Shown here: one piece after another, positions 51,385 to 61,000 of the stretch
Numbering within the stretch: the stretch's first letter is position 1
Layout: each line of letters starts with the position of its first letter
Assembly (NCBI RefSeq): GCF_042685645.1
Contig: NZ_JBHUNX010000001.1
Location: forward strand, 4,030,001 to 4,094,000
Length of the DNA: 64,000 nt
Source: Salininema proteolyticum
GTDB lineage: Bacteria > Actinomycetota > Actinomycetes > Mycobacteriales > Micromonosporaceae
Direction: 5' to 3'
Notes under the pieces: model-generated
The model's input: the letters and a program-made list of their open reading frames with translations, nothing else
Told to the model about the DNA's origin: nothing
Database searches by the model: none
Program-made: the position numbers and the translations under genes

Positions 51385-52521
51385 CTAGTCGTACATCGCG
51401 AAGACCTTCTCCCGGTTGTCCGCCTCCTTCTGCAGGTAGTCCCGGTACTCCTCCTCGTCGAGCACGATGACCGTCAGGTGCGGGTCGGCCAGGAACTCGA
51501 ACGTGCGGTTGCCGGCGGGCGGGTTCGGCGCCGTGGCATTGCATGTGAGGTCGGCGGACTTGTTGTAGCCGATCGTCACGGACCCCGCGCAGCCCGAGGA
51601 GTCCACCTGCACCCCGTCCCGAGTGACGTCGAAGGTGTACTCGACGATAGCCGCCCCGTCGGCGTTCGAAGCCGAACCGAGATAGGTGATGGTGACCCGC
51701 AGGACGAAGGTGCAGGCGGTCGGGGAGCAGACGTTCGGATTGCGCAGTTCCTTGGTGGCCACGTGGATCTTCGGGTCGGCGGCGTTCTCGACCGTCTCCA
51801 GCTTCTCCCGGAAGTCGTAGTAGAACTTCTCCCCGCGTTCGCGGGCGATAGGCAGGAGCAGGAAGACGCCGGCCCCGAAGGCGGCGGCCTCGCCGAACTC
51901 GATCCGCAAGAGGGAGAGGCCGTCCGAGTCGTCCTCCGCCAAGTAGTACGTGGCGTCTTCGACGGTGACGGGTACGGCGCTGCGGCCGTCGACGTCCACT
52001 GTGTCGCCGACCGAGGCGTCCCCGTTCGACAACGCCTCCTCGATCCGAGCGGCGACGGCGGGCGGCGCCAGCACGTCGGACAGGTTGAGCCCCAGGGCGT
52101 CGGCGGGCAGCATGAGGGGCATCCCCTCGTACATGCCGGGATCCTCCACCTCTATGCCCAGGCTTCCCCAGGAGCCCGACTCGCTCCAGACGAACTCGTC
52201 GCCGTCCATGGCGAGGTAGTCGAACTCCTCGCCGTCCGGAGCGGTGAGGGTCCCCATCGCCTCACCGGTGTTGGTGACCTCGATGTCCACTTCGACAGGC
52301 CCCTCGCCGGCGGGGCCGTCGCCGTCCGGGCCGTCCAGGCTCCCGGTGTACTGGATGGCCGGAGAGCCCTCCAATTCCGGGGCCGTGGCTTCGAGCCTCT
52401 CGGCATCGTCGCCTCCGGTTCCACTCGTGCACCCGGCGACCAGGGCGCCCACGGTGAGTACGACGAGGGCGGAGGCCGAACGACCGGCCCTCGAAAAATG
52501 GAAGGTATTTCTATTTCTCAT
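51385..52521 (-). CDS. large acidic lipoprotein of unknown function
   Basis: A 378-aa lipoprotein (ALVVLTVGALVAGC, lipobox Cys about 30). A LppX/LprG-like half (about 50-210: VDIEVTNTGEAMGTLTAPDGEEFDYLAMDGDEFVW; GLNLSDVLAPPAVAARIEEAL) is followed by a second beta domain with two Cys pairs (CSPTACTFVLRVTITY; CAGSVTIGYNKSADLTC). ATG at 52521 is selected by the signal sequence. It is divergent from another lipoprotein gene 52 nt away. Confidence 0.72.
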   Translation of the reverse strand: MRNRNTFHFSRAGRSASALVVLTVGALVAGCTSGTGGDDAERLEATAPELEGSPAIQYTGSLDGPDGDGPAGEGPVEVDIEVTNTGEAMGTLTAPDGEEFDYLAMDGDEFVWSESGSWGSLGIEVEDPGMYEGMPLMLPADALGLNLSDVLAPPAVAARIEEALSNGDASVGDTVDVDGRSAVPVTVEDATYYLAEDDSDGLSLLRIEFGEAAAFGAGVFLLLPIARERGEKFYYDFREKLETVENAADPKIHVATKELRNPNVCSPTACTFVLRVTITYLGSASNADGAAIVEYTFDVTRDGVQVDSSGCAGSVTIGYNKSADLTCNATAPNPPAGNRTFEFLADPHLTVIVLDEEEYRDYLQKEADNREKVFAMYD

Positions 52522-52573
52522 ACTGCTCACTGTATCCGCCTGGTGCCCTAGCACACACCCGGTAAAATGAGGC

Positions 52574-53089
52574 ATGTCGATTACTAGTTCGTTTGCGCGA
52601 AACAGCCGCCGGGCACTGGCGGCGGGGGCCGCCGCCACGCTACTCCTCACCGCCGCCGCGTGCGGGGAAGAGGAGAAGGAAGACCCTCCGGAGGAGAAGG
52701 CGGGCCCGGAGCAGACCGTCGTCCTCGAGGCCGAGTCCGACTACGGCTTCCCGATGACGATTTCGTATTCAGGACACGCCTTCTCCGACGGAGAGGAGTC
52801 CATGGGCTTCGAGTCCGAGCGGGATCTGGCGTCCATGTCCCCGTGGTCGGAGACCTTCGAGCTGAACGGCGACAAGCCATTCGTCACCCTGACCGTGGAA
52901 GGCGCCGGCTGCGGCGGCCGCGCCCTCGAAGGAGGCGCCTGCGAGAAGGGCGCCATCCCCGACGAGGAGGAGATCGAGGGAACCGGAACGGTGACCTGCC
53001 GAATCACCGTCAACGACGAGGTCGTCGCCGAGGAATCGTACACCTATCCCACGATCATCCCGGTCACGTGCCTCACCAGCGTGGAATGA
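52574..53089 (+). CDS. small lipoprotein with immunoglobulin-like fold
   Basis: A 171-aa lipoprotein (LLLTAAAC, Cys about 30), followed by an acidic linker and a beta-sandwich-like domain (VVLEAESDYGFPMTISYSGHAF; FVTLTVEGAGCGG; GTVTCRITVNDEVVAEESYTYP) with several Cys. The form recalls MmpS-like accessory proteins of actinobacteria; no MmpL partner is nearby. It is divergent from the larger lipoprotein. Confidence 0.65.
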   Translation: MSITSSFARNSRRALAAGAAATLLLTAAACGEEEKEDPPEEKAGPEQTVVLEAESDYGFPMTISYSGHAFSDGEESMGFESERDLASMSPWSETFELNGDKPFVTLTVEGAGCGGRALEGGACEKGAIPDEEEIEGTGTVTCRITVNDEVVAEESYTYPTIIPVTCLTSVE

Positions 53090-53115
53090 CGCCGATGTTC
53101 GAACGGCGGGAGCGG

Positions 53116-53748
53116 TCAGGTCGACCGGGCGCGCCAGTGCAGGCCGGCGCCCTCCTGCGGCAGCGTCCACGCGTCCTCGCAGGAGACGCAGCGGGGACCG
53201 GACCGCCGTCCGTTCTGAACGCTCCATTCACTCCCGGCGTGGACGCGGATCTGCTCGCCGTCGCGGTCGCACCGTGATCGCAGGCTGTGGCAGGAAGGGC
53301 ACATCGGCGAGGACCGCCGGGTCAGCGAGAACTCGTGCGGGAAAAGCGCGGCGAGGATGCGATCGCACCAGAGCGTCAGGAACCGCTCGAACTCGACGCC
53401 GAGGACGGGCTCCGGGTCGACCTTGGCCGCTATGTCGCGCAGCAGCATCGACAGGGCGGTGACCGGAGCGCCCTGCGTCGTGTCCAGAGGAAGACCGACT
53501 CGTTCGGCCCACTCCGCCGACTGCGTGTGGAGCGCATGGAACAAGGCGGGTGACAAGTCGGCCGAACGCTCGCCCGCGGACGCGCGGGCAGCTTCGGCCA
53601 CATTGGAATGCAGAAGGGACAGCAGGGAGGGGGCCCGGCGCCCGATCCCGTCGCGAGGGGCGACCGAGCGGGGACGGGTCAGTTCGTCGAGAGGGCTCGC
53701 CGGTTTCTCGGCCATATGACGGTCGCCGGAAGGGGCGCAGTCGTCCAC
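53116..53748 (-). CDS. unknown protein with C-terminal zinc-binding Cys pairs
   Basis: A 210-aa soluble protein whose C-terminus carries two CxxC pairs (MCPSCHSLRSRC; RCVSCEDAW) that should hold a zinc ion. The N-terminal two thirds are helical (LLSLLHSNVAEAARASAG; FERFLTLWCDRILAALF). GTG at 53748 with AAAGGA 5 nt upstream is preferred; ATG at 53715 is an alternative. The gene follows the one at 53832 by 83 nt and may be in the same operon. No family is recognised. Confidence 0.6.
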   Translation of the reverse strand: MDDCAPSGDRHMAEKPASPLDELTRPRSVAPRDGIGRRAPSLLSLLHSNVAEAARASAGERSADLSPALFHALHTQSAEWAERVGLPLDTTQGAPVTALSMLLRDIAAKVDPEPVLGVEFERFLTLWCDRILAALFPHEFSLTRRSSPMCPSCHSLRSRCDRDGEQIRVHAGSEWSVQNGRRSGPRCVSCEDAWTLPQEGAGLHWRARST

Positions 53749-53831
53749 GGTCTTCCTTTCACTGTAAGCCGAACTAAAAGAATGTGCTGGGCGAAATCCG
53801 CTGAGGCGGGAGGCGCGACCGCGAGAGGCGG

Positions 53832-54413
53832 TCACCGTTGCTCCAAACGGGAGAGCTGCCGAAGGGCATCCTCATAGGAAAGACGGTCGGTGCGGCGGAG
53901 CCGGTCGACGTCCAGGTGGAGCAGGTAGGGCGAAAGCAGGATCTCCTGGGCGCGCCGATCCTCCCCGTCGCAGAGGGCGCCGGCGGGGACGATCATCTCC
54001 CAGCGCGGCGCGAAGGAGCGTCCGAACCCGAGGTCGAGTTCGAGTCCGAGGTCCGCGATCTCGAGGATGGTCAGATGGGTGGTCGCGGCGTCATCGAGGC
54101 GCGAGTACGCCGCGGGCCTGATCAGCGCGAGCGGGGTGCCCGCCGTGGGCGGAACGGGCCCGTTGTGCGAGATGAAGAGGTGCGGCGGATCCTCGGCCAT
54201 GTCCGAGCCCGGCATCCAGTGGTAGCGGTAGGCGAGGGCATGCGGGCGGTCGGACTCGCCCCTGCCGAGGAGCAGGTTGGCGCCGTGGAGGAGTCCAGGA
54301 TAGTCGCGCACCATCCTGACGGCGTCGGGGTGGCGGCGGATTCCGAAGAGCTCGCGGGCCCTGCGGGCGCGCTGGGACAGGGACTTGCGGGTCTTGATGC
54401 CTGCGGTCGACAA
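53832..54413 (-). CDS. unknown soluble protein
   Basis: A 193-aa protein with no signal or membrane helix. It starts with a basic helical section (GIKTRKSLSQRARRARELFGIRR) and ends LSYEDALRQLSRLEQR. The frame is open upstream, but TTG at 54413 directly follows GGAGG and gives a compact N-terminus. Not recognised. It precedes the zinc-motif gene at 53116 on the same strand. Confidence 0.55.
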   Translation of the reverse strand: MSTAGIKTRKSLSQRARRARELFGIRRHPDAVRMVRDYPGLLHGANLLLGRGESDRPHALAYRYHWMPGSDMAEDPPHLFISHNGPVPPTAGTPLALIRPAAYSRLDDAATTHLTILEIADLGLELDLGFGRSFAPRWEMIVPAGALCDGEDRRAQEILLSPYLLHLDVDRLRRTDRLSYEDALRQLSRLEQR

Positions 54414-55059
54414 CGGTCCTCCTTCTCCACCGGGGTGCCACGCGCCACCCGAGTGGAGTGAATTCCCGTATCCCACATCGGTTGACTTGTCCTGTGCTGA
54501 GATCTCGTGGAAAGGCCCCTGTGGGGCCTGATTGCCGCCGCGCCCGCCATTCCGGACGACAGGGAAAGGGCATTTGCGTGGAATCCCCGACGTGGCGCCC
54601 ACGGACCGCCACGGAAATCGACTGTAGCAGTGGCGAAACGACGACGCAAGCCGTCTTCGTATTCGGTCACATTAGCCCAATGTGCCTGACGGCCAGGGGG
54701 TTCAGTAGTGATCAGTCCATTACTACTTTTGCGTAGAAAGATATCGAGGCAGGACGGAAAGGCAGTATGGCCGTATGGTTTCCGCCCGATCCCCCAGGGG
54801 CCATTCGTAAACCGAGTAACTGTGCTCGTGTCGCGTTTAACACCCGGGAAAGGTTACGGCCCGAAGCCTGTCGACATGCCGACAGACCTTCTATGCGGCG
54901 AAGACTGTGTCGCTTCACTCGAACGGGGGATGGAATTCCCTGGATGGAGTCCGGGGTCACCAAGCGTAGAGGAAGCGGCGGCCCCTCATCGGGTCAAATC
55001 GCGGAATCTCGTCATCGCGGATGGACGTATGGCGGGCGGCCCCCGCGGCAGCACCGGAA
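54414..55059. other. 646-nt gap
   Basis: No supported gene. A hairpin with T-run (54704-54731) is the only clear element; the stretch nearest 54414-54480 should carry the promoter of the minus-strand gene at 53832. Confidence 0.4.
54704..54731 (+). terminator. AT-rich hairpin followed by T-run
   Basis: AGTAGTGAT (54704-54712) pairs with ATTACTACT (54719-54727; one G-T pair) around a 6-nt loop, followed by TTTT. It looks like a factor-independent terminator on the plus strand, or a dyad operator; no plus-strand gene ends just before it. Confidence 0.4.
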
Positions 55060-55965
55060 TCATTCACCGTCAATGCGCTCCACGAGCTGGGAGATCCCGC
55101 CGTCGGGCCGCCAAGGTTCGATAAGCCCCTCGTCCGTCCAGGCTTCCATGAGGTCCCAGACGAGTTCGTGCGCGAGAACCAGGGTCCACTCCCGATGGTC
55201 GAGGTCGCCCAGGCCGTCCAAGACCGGTTCCTCCGACAAGGCTTGCGCGATAGGAGCGCAGAGCTCGACCGCGAGGCCGTGGAGCCGGTGCGACGGCCCG
55301 ATCGCGGGCACGGGGAGCTCGCCGCCCTCGCGCCAACGCCGAATCTCTCCGGAAGCCATGCTCTCGCGAACGGCGGGCACGGTCTCCCGCGTCCAGACTA
55401 TGACGAGGGTCCGGCCTTCGCGGTGTTCCTCGTTGACTCCGGCCGCTCCCTCACGCGGCGGATACACCGCCCAGAAGGCGCCGTTCCACAACGGCCGCTC
55501 CACACTGAGACCCGTGTCCGGCACCGCCCCTTCCCGGCGAAGCCCGTCCCAGAGAAGGCCGTCGACGGCATAGCCGAAGACGACGGGATACACATGATTC
55601 GGGAAGCCGTCCTCGCGGAGTTCCTCCGCCATGGCGGCGACGGTGTCCCCCGTCCGGGCCGCGAGCTCCCTGGCCATCTCCCCCGAGCGACTCCGGACGC
55701 GGCCCGTCGCGTCGCCTCCGATAACGGGGAAGGACACCTTGAAGCGGTCCCCGTCACGGTGGACCAGGCGGTAGAGCTCGAAGAGCCGCAGACGGCTCTC
55801 CACCGCCGTGAACCCCCTTCGGCGGAGGTCCTCCGCCGTGCTCCAGTACCTCAGGGCGTTGAGGAGGACGCCGTTGCCGTCCATCCCCACGACATCGTGC
55901 GGGGTGCTCCTGGCCCCGAGGGCGAAGGCGTGCAAGCCCCACTGGGAGAGGTCTTCAGGCTCCAT
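55060..55965 (-). CDS. unknown 301-aa protein in the riboswitch operon
   Basis: A soluble protein without recognised motifs (ALRYWSTAEDLRRRGFTAVESRLRLFELYRLVHRDGDRFKV; HREWTLVLAHELVWDLMEAW). A helical pattern near residues 45-70 could be a winged helix but is not convincing. It starts 28 nt after the thioesterase stop on the same strand, so both genes may be governed by the cobalamin riboswitch upstream. Confidence 0.6.
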   Translation of the reverse strand: MEPEDLSQWGLHAFALGARSTPHDVVGMDGNGVLLNALRYWSTAEDLRRRGFTAVESRLRLFELYRLVHRDGDRFKVSFPVIGGDATGRVRSRSGEMARELAARTGDTVAAMAEELREDGFPNHVYPVVFGYAVDGLLWDGLRREGAVPDTGLSVERPLWNGAFWAVYPPREGAAGVNEEHREGRTLVIVWTRETVPAVRESMASGEIRRWREGGELPVPAIGPSHRLHGLAVELCAPIAQALSEEPVLDGLGDLDHREWTLVLAHELVWDLMEAWTDEGLIEPWRPDGGISQLVERIDGE

Positions 55966-55993
55966 GGCCCCATTCTCTCAGCAGGGCACGACA

Positions 55994-56503
55994 TCAGCCC
56001 TTGCGGGAGTCGCGGATCTCCGCGCGCTTGGCCAGTCGGTGGCGACGCCGGATCTCCGCCTCGTTGAAACGGCGCTCGTCATCGCCGGTCTCGAGCGTCA
56101 CCGGCGGCACCCGGCGCGGTTTGCCGGCCTCGTCCACGGCCACCATGACCAGATAGGCGGTGGCGACGTGGACCGGCGGCACCGAGGAGTCCCAACGGTC
56201 GGCCGTCACCTGGACGCCGACTTCCATGGACGTCTCGCCCGCCCAGTTCAGCCGGGCGTTGAGGTGGACGATGTCGCCGACGCGCACCGGCGCCAGGAAG
56301 GCCATCTCGTCCATGGTCGCGGTCACCGCGTAACCCCCGGAGTGGCGGGCGGAGACCACCCCGGCGGCGGAGTCGACCAGCTTCATGATGATCCCGCCGT
56401 GCACAGTGCCCATCAGGTTGGTCTCGTGGTCGCTCATGATCTGCGAGAGTGTCAGCTCTGATTCGCGGACAGGCTTCGCCGCGAGCGTGTCGATGGAGGT
56501 CAA
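55994..56503 (-). CDS. hot-dog fold acyl-CoA thioesterase
   Basis: A 169-aa acyl-CoA hydrolase of the YciA/BACH type. The active-site helix is visible (HETNLMGTVHGGIIMKLVDSAAGVVSARHSGG), followed by a substrate-binding strand (DEMAFLAPVRVGDIVHLNARLNW) and a basic tail. It splits acyl-CoA to free acid and CoA. It starts with TTG at 56503, with AGGGGA 7-8 nt upstream. Its mRNA leader is a cobalamin riboswitch, an unusual control for such an enzyme. Confidence 0.88.
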   Translation of the reverse strand: MTSIDTLAAKPVRESELTLSQIMSDHETNLMGTVHGGIIMKLVDSAAGVVSARHSGGYAVTATMDEMAFLAPVRVGDIVHLNARLNWAGETSMEVGVQVTADRWDSSVPPVHVATAYLVMVAVDEAGKPRRVPPVTLETGDDERRFNEAEIRRRHRLAKRAEIRDSRKG

Positions 56504-56550
56504 CTTGCTTCCCCTCGAAGTAGTCGTCAGGCGTACGGGATCTCCGCACG

Positions 56551-56725
56551 CACCGGCGGCAGGTCTTCGGGCTCGCGGGCGCCTGCACGAAGCAGTCCTA
56601 CTGTCCGCCGCTTCCCGGGCTTCAGCCCAGTGCCTCTGGCGGAGGTCGTTCCCGCTGACCGCTGCGGGGGCAGCTCCGGATTCCCACCGGATTCCCTCTT
56701 TCAGTCCGTCGTCGGACCGCCGGTG
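56551..56725 (-). promoter_or_regulatory. cobalamin riboswitch
   Basis: On the minus strand the closing stem P1 is perfect over 9 bp (CACCGGCGG at 56725-56717 with CCGCCGGTG at 56559-56551). Between them stand the class hallmarks in order: GGGAATCCGG, TGGGAATCCGG, AGCTGCCCCCGCAGCGG, GGGAACG, GCCAGAGGCACTGGG, CGGGAAG and the B12-box form GAGCCCGAAGACCTGCC. The thioesterase start codon is 47 nt past P1, so translation of that gene is the likely output. Confidence 0.88.
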
Positions 56726-56927
56726 GCTCCGAGTCTATCCAGGCGGGCGGGGAGGGACAATATGACGTTCGTCGGTCGCGCGGGCCGGGGCGCCCCGCAG
56801 AGCGCGCTGGGAACGGGAGGTCTCGGTCTGCCGTCCGGGCGGATCGGCCGGCGCGAACGGTTGAAATTCGCTCGGACACGCGTCGCCTCCCACCACTGCC
56901 GGACTTTGTGGACCAGAATCGGGAGGT

Positions 56928-58061
56928 ATGAGTCGCATTCTGATCGCTCTGACCTCTGTCCTGGCCACGGTCCTCATCGCCTCGCCCGCGTCCGCGGCCG
57001 AGGAGGCGCCCCGCGCGAGCGCGTCGTTCAACGGGGAGGTCCTCCAGGTCGCCTACGCGGGAGACCGGGTCTTCGCCGCCGGAGAGTTCACCCACGGCCT
57101 GGACACCGACGGCGTGTACCGCCGCCGCGACCACCTCGCGGCCGTGTCCGCCGCGACAGGCCGCCTCCTGCCCTTCCGCGCCGACATCGACGGCACCGTG
57201 CACGAGGTCGCCGCCACCGGCGACCACCTCTACATCGGCGGGCAATTCCGCCGGATCGACGGGCACTACCTGCCCAAGGCCGCGCGGTTCGACCTGGCCA
57301 CCGGCGAGGTCGACACGGGCTGGCGGCCCCGCCCTTCGGGGGCGGTGTTCGCGATCGAGCCGGCCGGCGACACGGTCTACCTGGGCGGCCGGTTCGGCCA
57401 GGTCGCGGGCGAGCCGTCCCCGAGACTGGCCGCGGTGTCGGCCGACTCGGGCGCGCCCGTGGAGGCGTTCACGCCGTCGGTGGAGGACGGGGCGATCCGC
57501 GACCTCGCCTCGGACGGCGATCGCCTCTACGCCGTGGGCGCGTTCCGGTCCGTCGACGGGGACTCCTCGCTGCGGCACTTCGCCGCCGTCGACCGGGAGA
57601 CCGGGCGGGCCGACGGTTCCTTCCGTCCGGGCCTGACGGCCCTCGCGTACCAGTTGACCGTCCATGAGGGATCGCTCTACCTGGCCGTCGACGGGCGTGG
57701 CGGCAGCCTCGTCTCCTACTCGACGTCGGGGCGGTTGAAGTGGTCGGTGGCGGCCGACGGCGGTTTGCAGGCCGTGGCCGTCGACGGGGACACCGTCGTC
57801 GCCGGGGGCCACTTCGACCGCGTCTGCCGGATGAAGGCGCCCGCCGTCGGCGAGTGCTACGCGGGCAAGGTGCGGCGGGGGAAGCTCTTCGCCGTGGACC
57901 TTTCGGGCGGGCTGCGGGACTGGAATCCACATGCCGACTCGGCGGTGGGGGTCCATGCGCTGGCGGCCGCTCCCGGGGCGTCGGGGTTCGCGGCGGGCGG
58001 GGCCTTCCTGACGTTCGGCGACGGGGCCGTCCCGCAGAGGGCCTTCGCGCTGTTCGACTGA
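56928..58061 (+). CDS. secreted beta-propeller protein
   Basis: A 377-aa exported protein: a signal peptide (ILIALTSVLATVLIASPASA) and repeating blades of about 45 residues with the pattern VYLGGRF..V.G, AVD..TG (for example GDHLYIGGQFRRIDGHYLPKAARFDLATGEVDTGWRP; GDTVYLGGRFGQVAGEPSPRLAAV), similar to delta-60/DUF5122 repeats. The role is unknown; such propellers are common in actinobacterial secretomes. The start at 56928 precedes the signal directly; GGGAGG is only 1-2 nt upstream, so the mRNA may be leaderless. Confidence 0.8.
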   Translation: MSRILIALTSVLATVLIASPASAAEEAPRASASFNGEVLQVAYAGDRVFAAGEFTHGLDTDGVYRRRDHLAAVSAATGRLLPFRADIDGTVHEVAATGDHLYIGGQFRRIDGHYLPKAARFDLATGEVDTGWRPRPSGAVFAIEPAGDTVYLGGRFGQVAGEPSPRLAAVSADSGAPVEAFTPSVEDGAIRDLASDGDRLYAVGAFRSVDGDSSLRHFAAVDRETGRADGSFRPGLTALAYQLTVHEGSLYLAVDGRGGSLVSYSTSGRLKWSVAADGGLQAVAVDGDTVVAGGHFDRVCRMKAPAVGECYAGKVRRGKLFAVDLSGGLRDWNPHADSAVGVHALAAAPGASGFAAGGAFLTFGDGAVPQRAFALFD

Positions 58062-58084
58062 GATAGGGGCGCCGACCGGAGCGG

Positions 58085-61000
58085 TCACACTCCGGCGTAG
58101 TACTCGACCAGCTTGGCGACGGAGACGACGGCGAACCCGGTCATCACGATCGGCACCATCGGCAGGCGTCCGGCGAAGTGGAACATGCGGTGGTCGAACG
58201 CCCGGCGTTCCCCGTCCGACGCCCCTACGGTGAAGATGATCTGCGCCGCCCGCTCCGAGTAGCCGCTCTGGCGGAGGCGCCGCACCCGTGGAAGGTTCCC
58301 ACCGACGAGAAGGTGCAGGAGGAAGAAGGGCAGGTAGGCGAACGCGAACCACGCGGGGATTCCGAATCCGCCGAATATCGTCAACGGCACTGCCGCCACG
58401 CCGAGGGCGTACACGGCGAAGTAGCTGACGGGCCCCAGCCGGACCACCCACCGGGTGTAGGCCGCCTGCCGCCGTTCCAGCGGCCAGGCCTCGTTCAACG
58501 GCACGCCGAAGTGGTCGCCGGCCAGGTAGTCGGTGATGGTCAGGTTCTTCCGCAACAGGCGCTCCGCGAACCCGGGCGGACGCGACCGCAGCAACGATGC
58601 GGGGCCGTCCTCCTCTCCCGGTTTGGAGCTTCGCCTCGTGAAAGCGTTGAGTTCCTCCATGTCCTCGTTCATCGCCTTGAGCTCGTCGGCTAGCTGCCGG
58701 AACTGTGAGGGCCTCTTGAACCAGACGTTCCAGATCACGACGACGATGCACAGGAGGGGGATCGTGTTCTGCAGGCGGTACAGGTATTCCTGCTCGAACG
58801 GTGGTATCAGGATGAGCGCCGATCCGACGACGGTCGCGATGATGGCGGTCAAGGCCCTGTTCCGCAACTCGTTGCGCGAGCGCCATTCTTCGGGGAAGCC
58901 GAGGCCCTCCGACCCGGGTTGCGGCTGGTGTCCGGCCCGTTCGAGTTCCTTTCGGTCCGCTCCGTGGAGGTCGGCGGGCGTGCCTTGCGAGTCGAGGATG
59001 CTCTCGATCAGGCCGTCGAAGCGCGCGATCTGCCTGTCAAGGCGTTTCAGGCCGTGCCGGTGGGCATCTCGCGCCAAAAAGGTCAAACTGATCGCGCCCC
59101 GGGCCGTTTCTTCGCGTCTCTCGCGGTCTGCCGAGGGACTGTGTTCGGCGACGCCGGCCAGGGCCATGGCGAGGAACAGGAACCCCGGGCTTCCCCACCG
59201 TTCCTCCGCCGACCCCCGGGCGCCCATATGGGCCGCCCGCGCCGCCACCTCGTCGAAGGACAGTTCCGGCGACACGCGGGTGGCGGTGAGCAACAGCAGT
59301 GCCTCGCCGTGCGCCTTGACGTCGAAGACGCGATCGTCCTCCTCCATGTCCTCGATGAGCTCCAGGCTGTCCAGAAGGGCCCGAACCGCGATCACATGGC
59401 GTCGCGCGAGCGCCAGGTCGACCGCGTACTGGAGCTGGTTTCGCGCCACGGCCAGGCGTTTGTCGTCCTCGGACGGGAATTCGCACTTGGCGACCAGAGT
59501 GACCATGGCCGCGGAGAGGTGCGCGGCGTCCGAGGCGTGTCCGCTTCCGGACAGGGCGGTGTGCATGAAGTCCACGAGTTGGAGCAGCTCGGGAAGGTCC
59601 GCGTCGCCCGCGTCCGCCGCGTGCTCGACGGCTCGCAGGCACTGTTCCAGCGCGGCGGACGACTTCTCGCGGTCGCCCAGCGGGCTTCGCGAGCGGACCT
59701 CTTCGACCAGCAATTGGAGGAGCCATTCCCGCGACTCGTCGAAGCCTCCCTCTCTCCGGTACCGATCCCGCACGGAGACAGCGGACTCCAGCACTTCCTC
59801 GGCCTTGTCGCGGTCGCCGCGTTCCACGAGGTCCGCGGTGGCCCGCATCGCGAAGAAAACGTACCAGGGCAGGTAGAGGGAGTCGAGGTCCTTGCGTTCC
59901 TTCTCCACCGCGTGCAGGCGCCGGATGAGGGCGGACTCCAGGCGGTCGTGGCGGCCGAGGGCCGACAGCGTGCCCCAGAGACGGTAGTTGCCCGCGGGGC
60001 TTCGCGAGGTGTCGACGGGGAGGGCGTCCACCTCGGCGGCGAGCGCGTCGACGCATCCCGGGGCGTCGTCCGCGAGGATGTCGAGGAAGAAGGCCATGCG
60101 TTCGGCCTCCTCGTCGTACACCGCGCCGGACTCGAGGCACGCGGCCGCTATCGCGGCGAAGTCGCCGTGGTGGCGGACGAAGGCGGTGGCGACCGCGTCC
60201 GGTTCGATCGCCCGGAATCGGCCGTCGGTTTCGCCGACGGTGTAGAGCCCGGAGAGAACGTCGACCAGGTACTCGCGGTCGGCGGATGTCAGGTCGTCCA
60301 GGCCTGGGAGGTGTTCGGCCTGAGCGAGCAGGACTTCCCGTGTGGGCTCGGTCAGGGTGACGGCGGTGGCGAGCCGGGCGACGCACTTCCGCCATTGCGG
60401 GGGCAGTCCGTTGCCGTCGGCGTCGCGGTACAGGCCGTAGCGCCGGGTCTCCCGGTGGACGAGCCGCCGCAGGAGGTTCTCGCGCCGGTCGCCGGGTTCG
60501 TCCTGGTCGACGGAGTCGCCCTGGACTTCGAGGAGTGCGGCGACCAGAATCTCCAGCGGGAGTCGGAACTCGGTGGGAGAGGCCGGTGCGACGGCCTGTT
60601 CGCGGCCGTGGATCTCGCCGTAGGAGGCACGCGCCGCGCGGAGTACCTGTTGAGCGGTAGTGTCGTCGAACGGTTCCAGTGCCAGGGAGCCGGTCTCGGG
60701 CGTGGGCGGGAGGCCGGGGCCCCCGAACAGGGTGTCCAGTTCGATGTCGGTGCGGCTGAGCAGAAGCAGGCGGACCGACGCGTGCAGGCCGCGGCGGGAT
60801 CGGAGGTCGAGGAGGTTGTGCAGGAGTCGGTTCAGGCGGTCCGCGGAGTGCTCGGCGTAGTCCACGGCGAGGACGGTGGGCCTGTCGGGGTTCCACTCGC
60901 TCAGGATCCGCCGGGCGCTTCTCGTGTCGGCGAACTGGAACTCCCATGCGCCGCCTGCGGTCAGGCGGCGGCCCCATTCGGTGGCGAGGCGGGACTTGCC

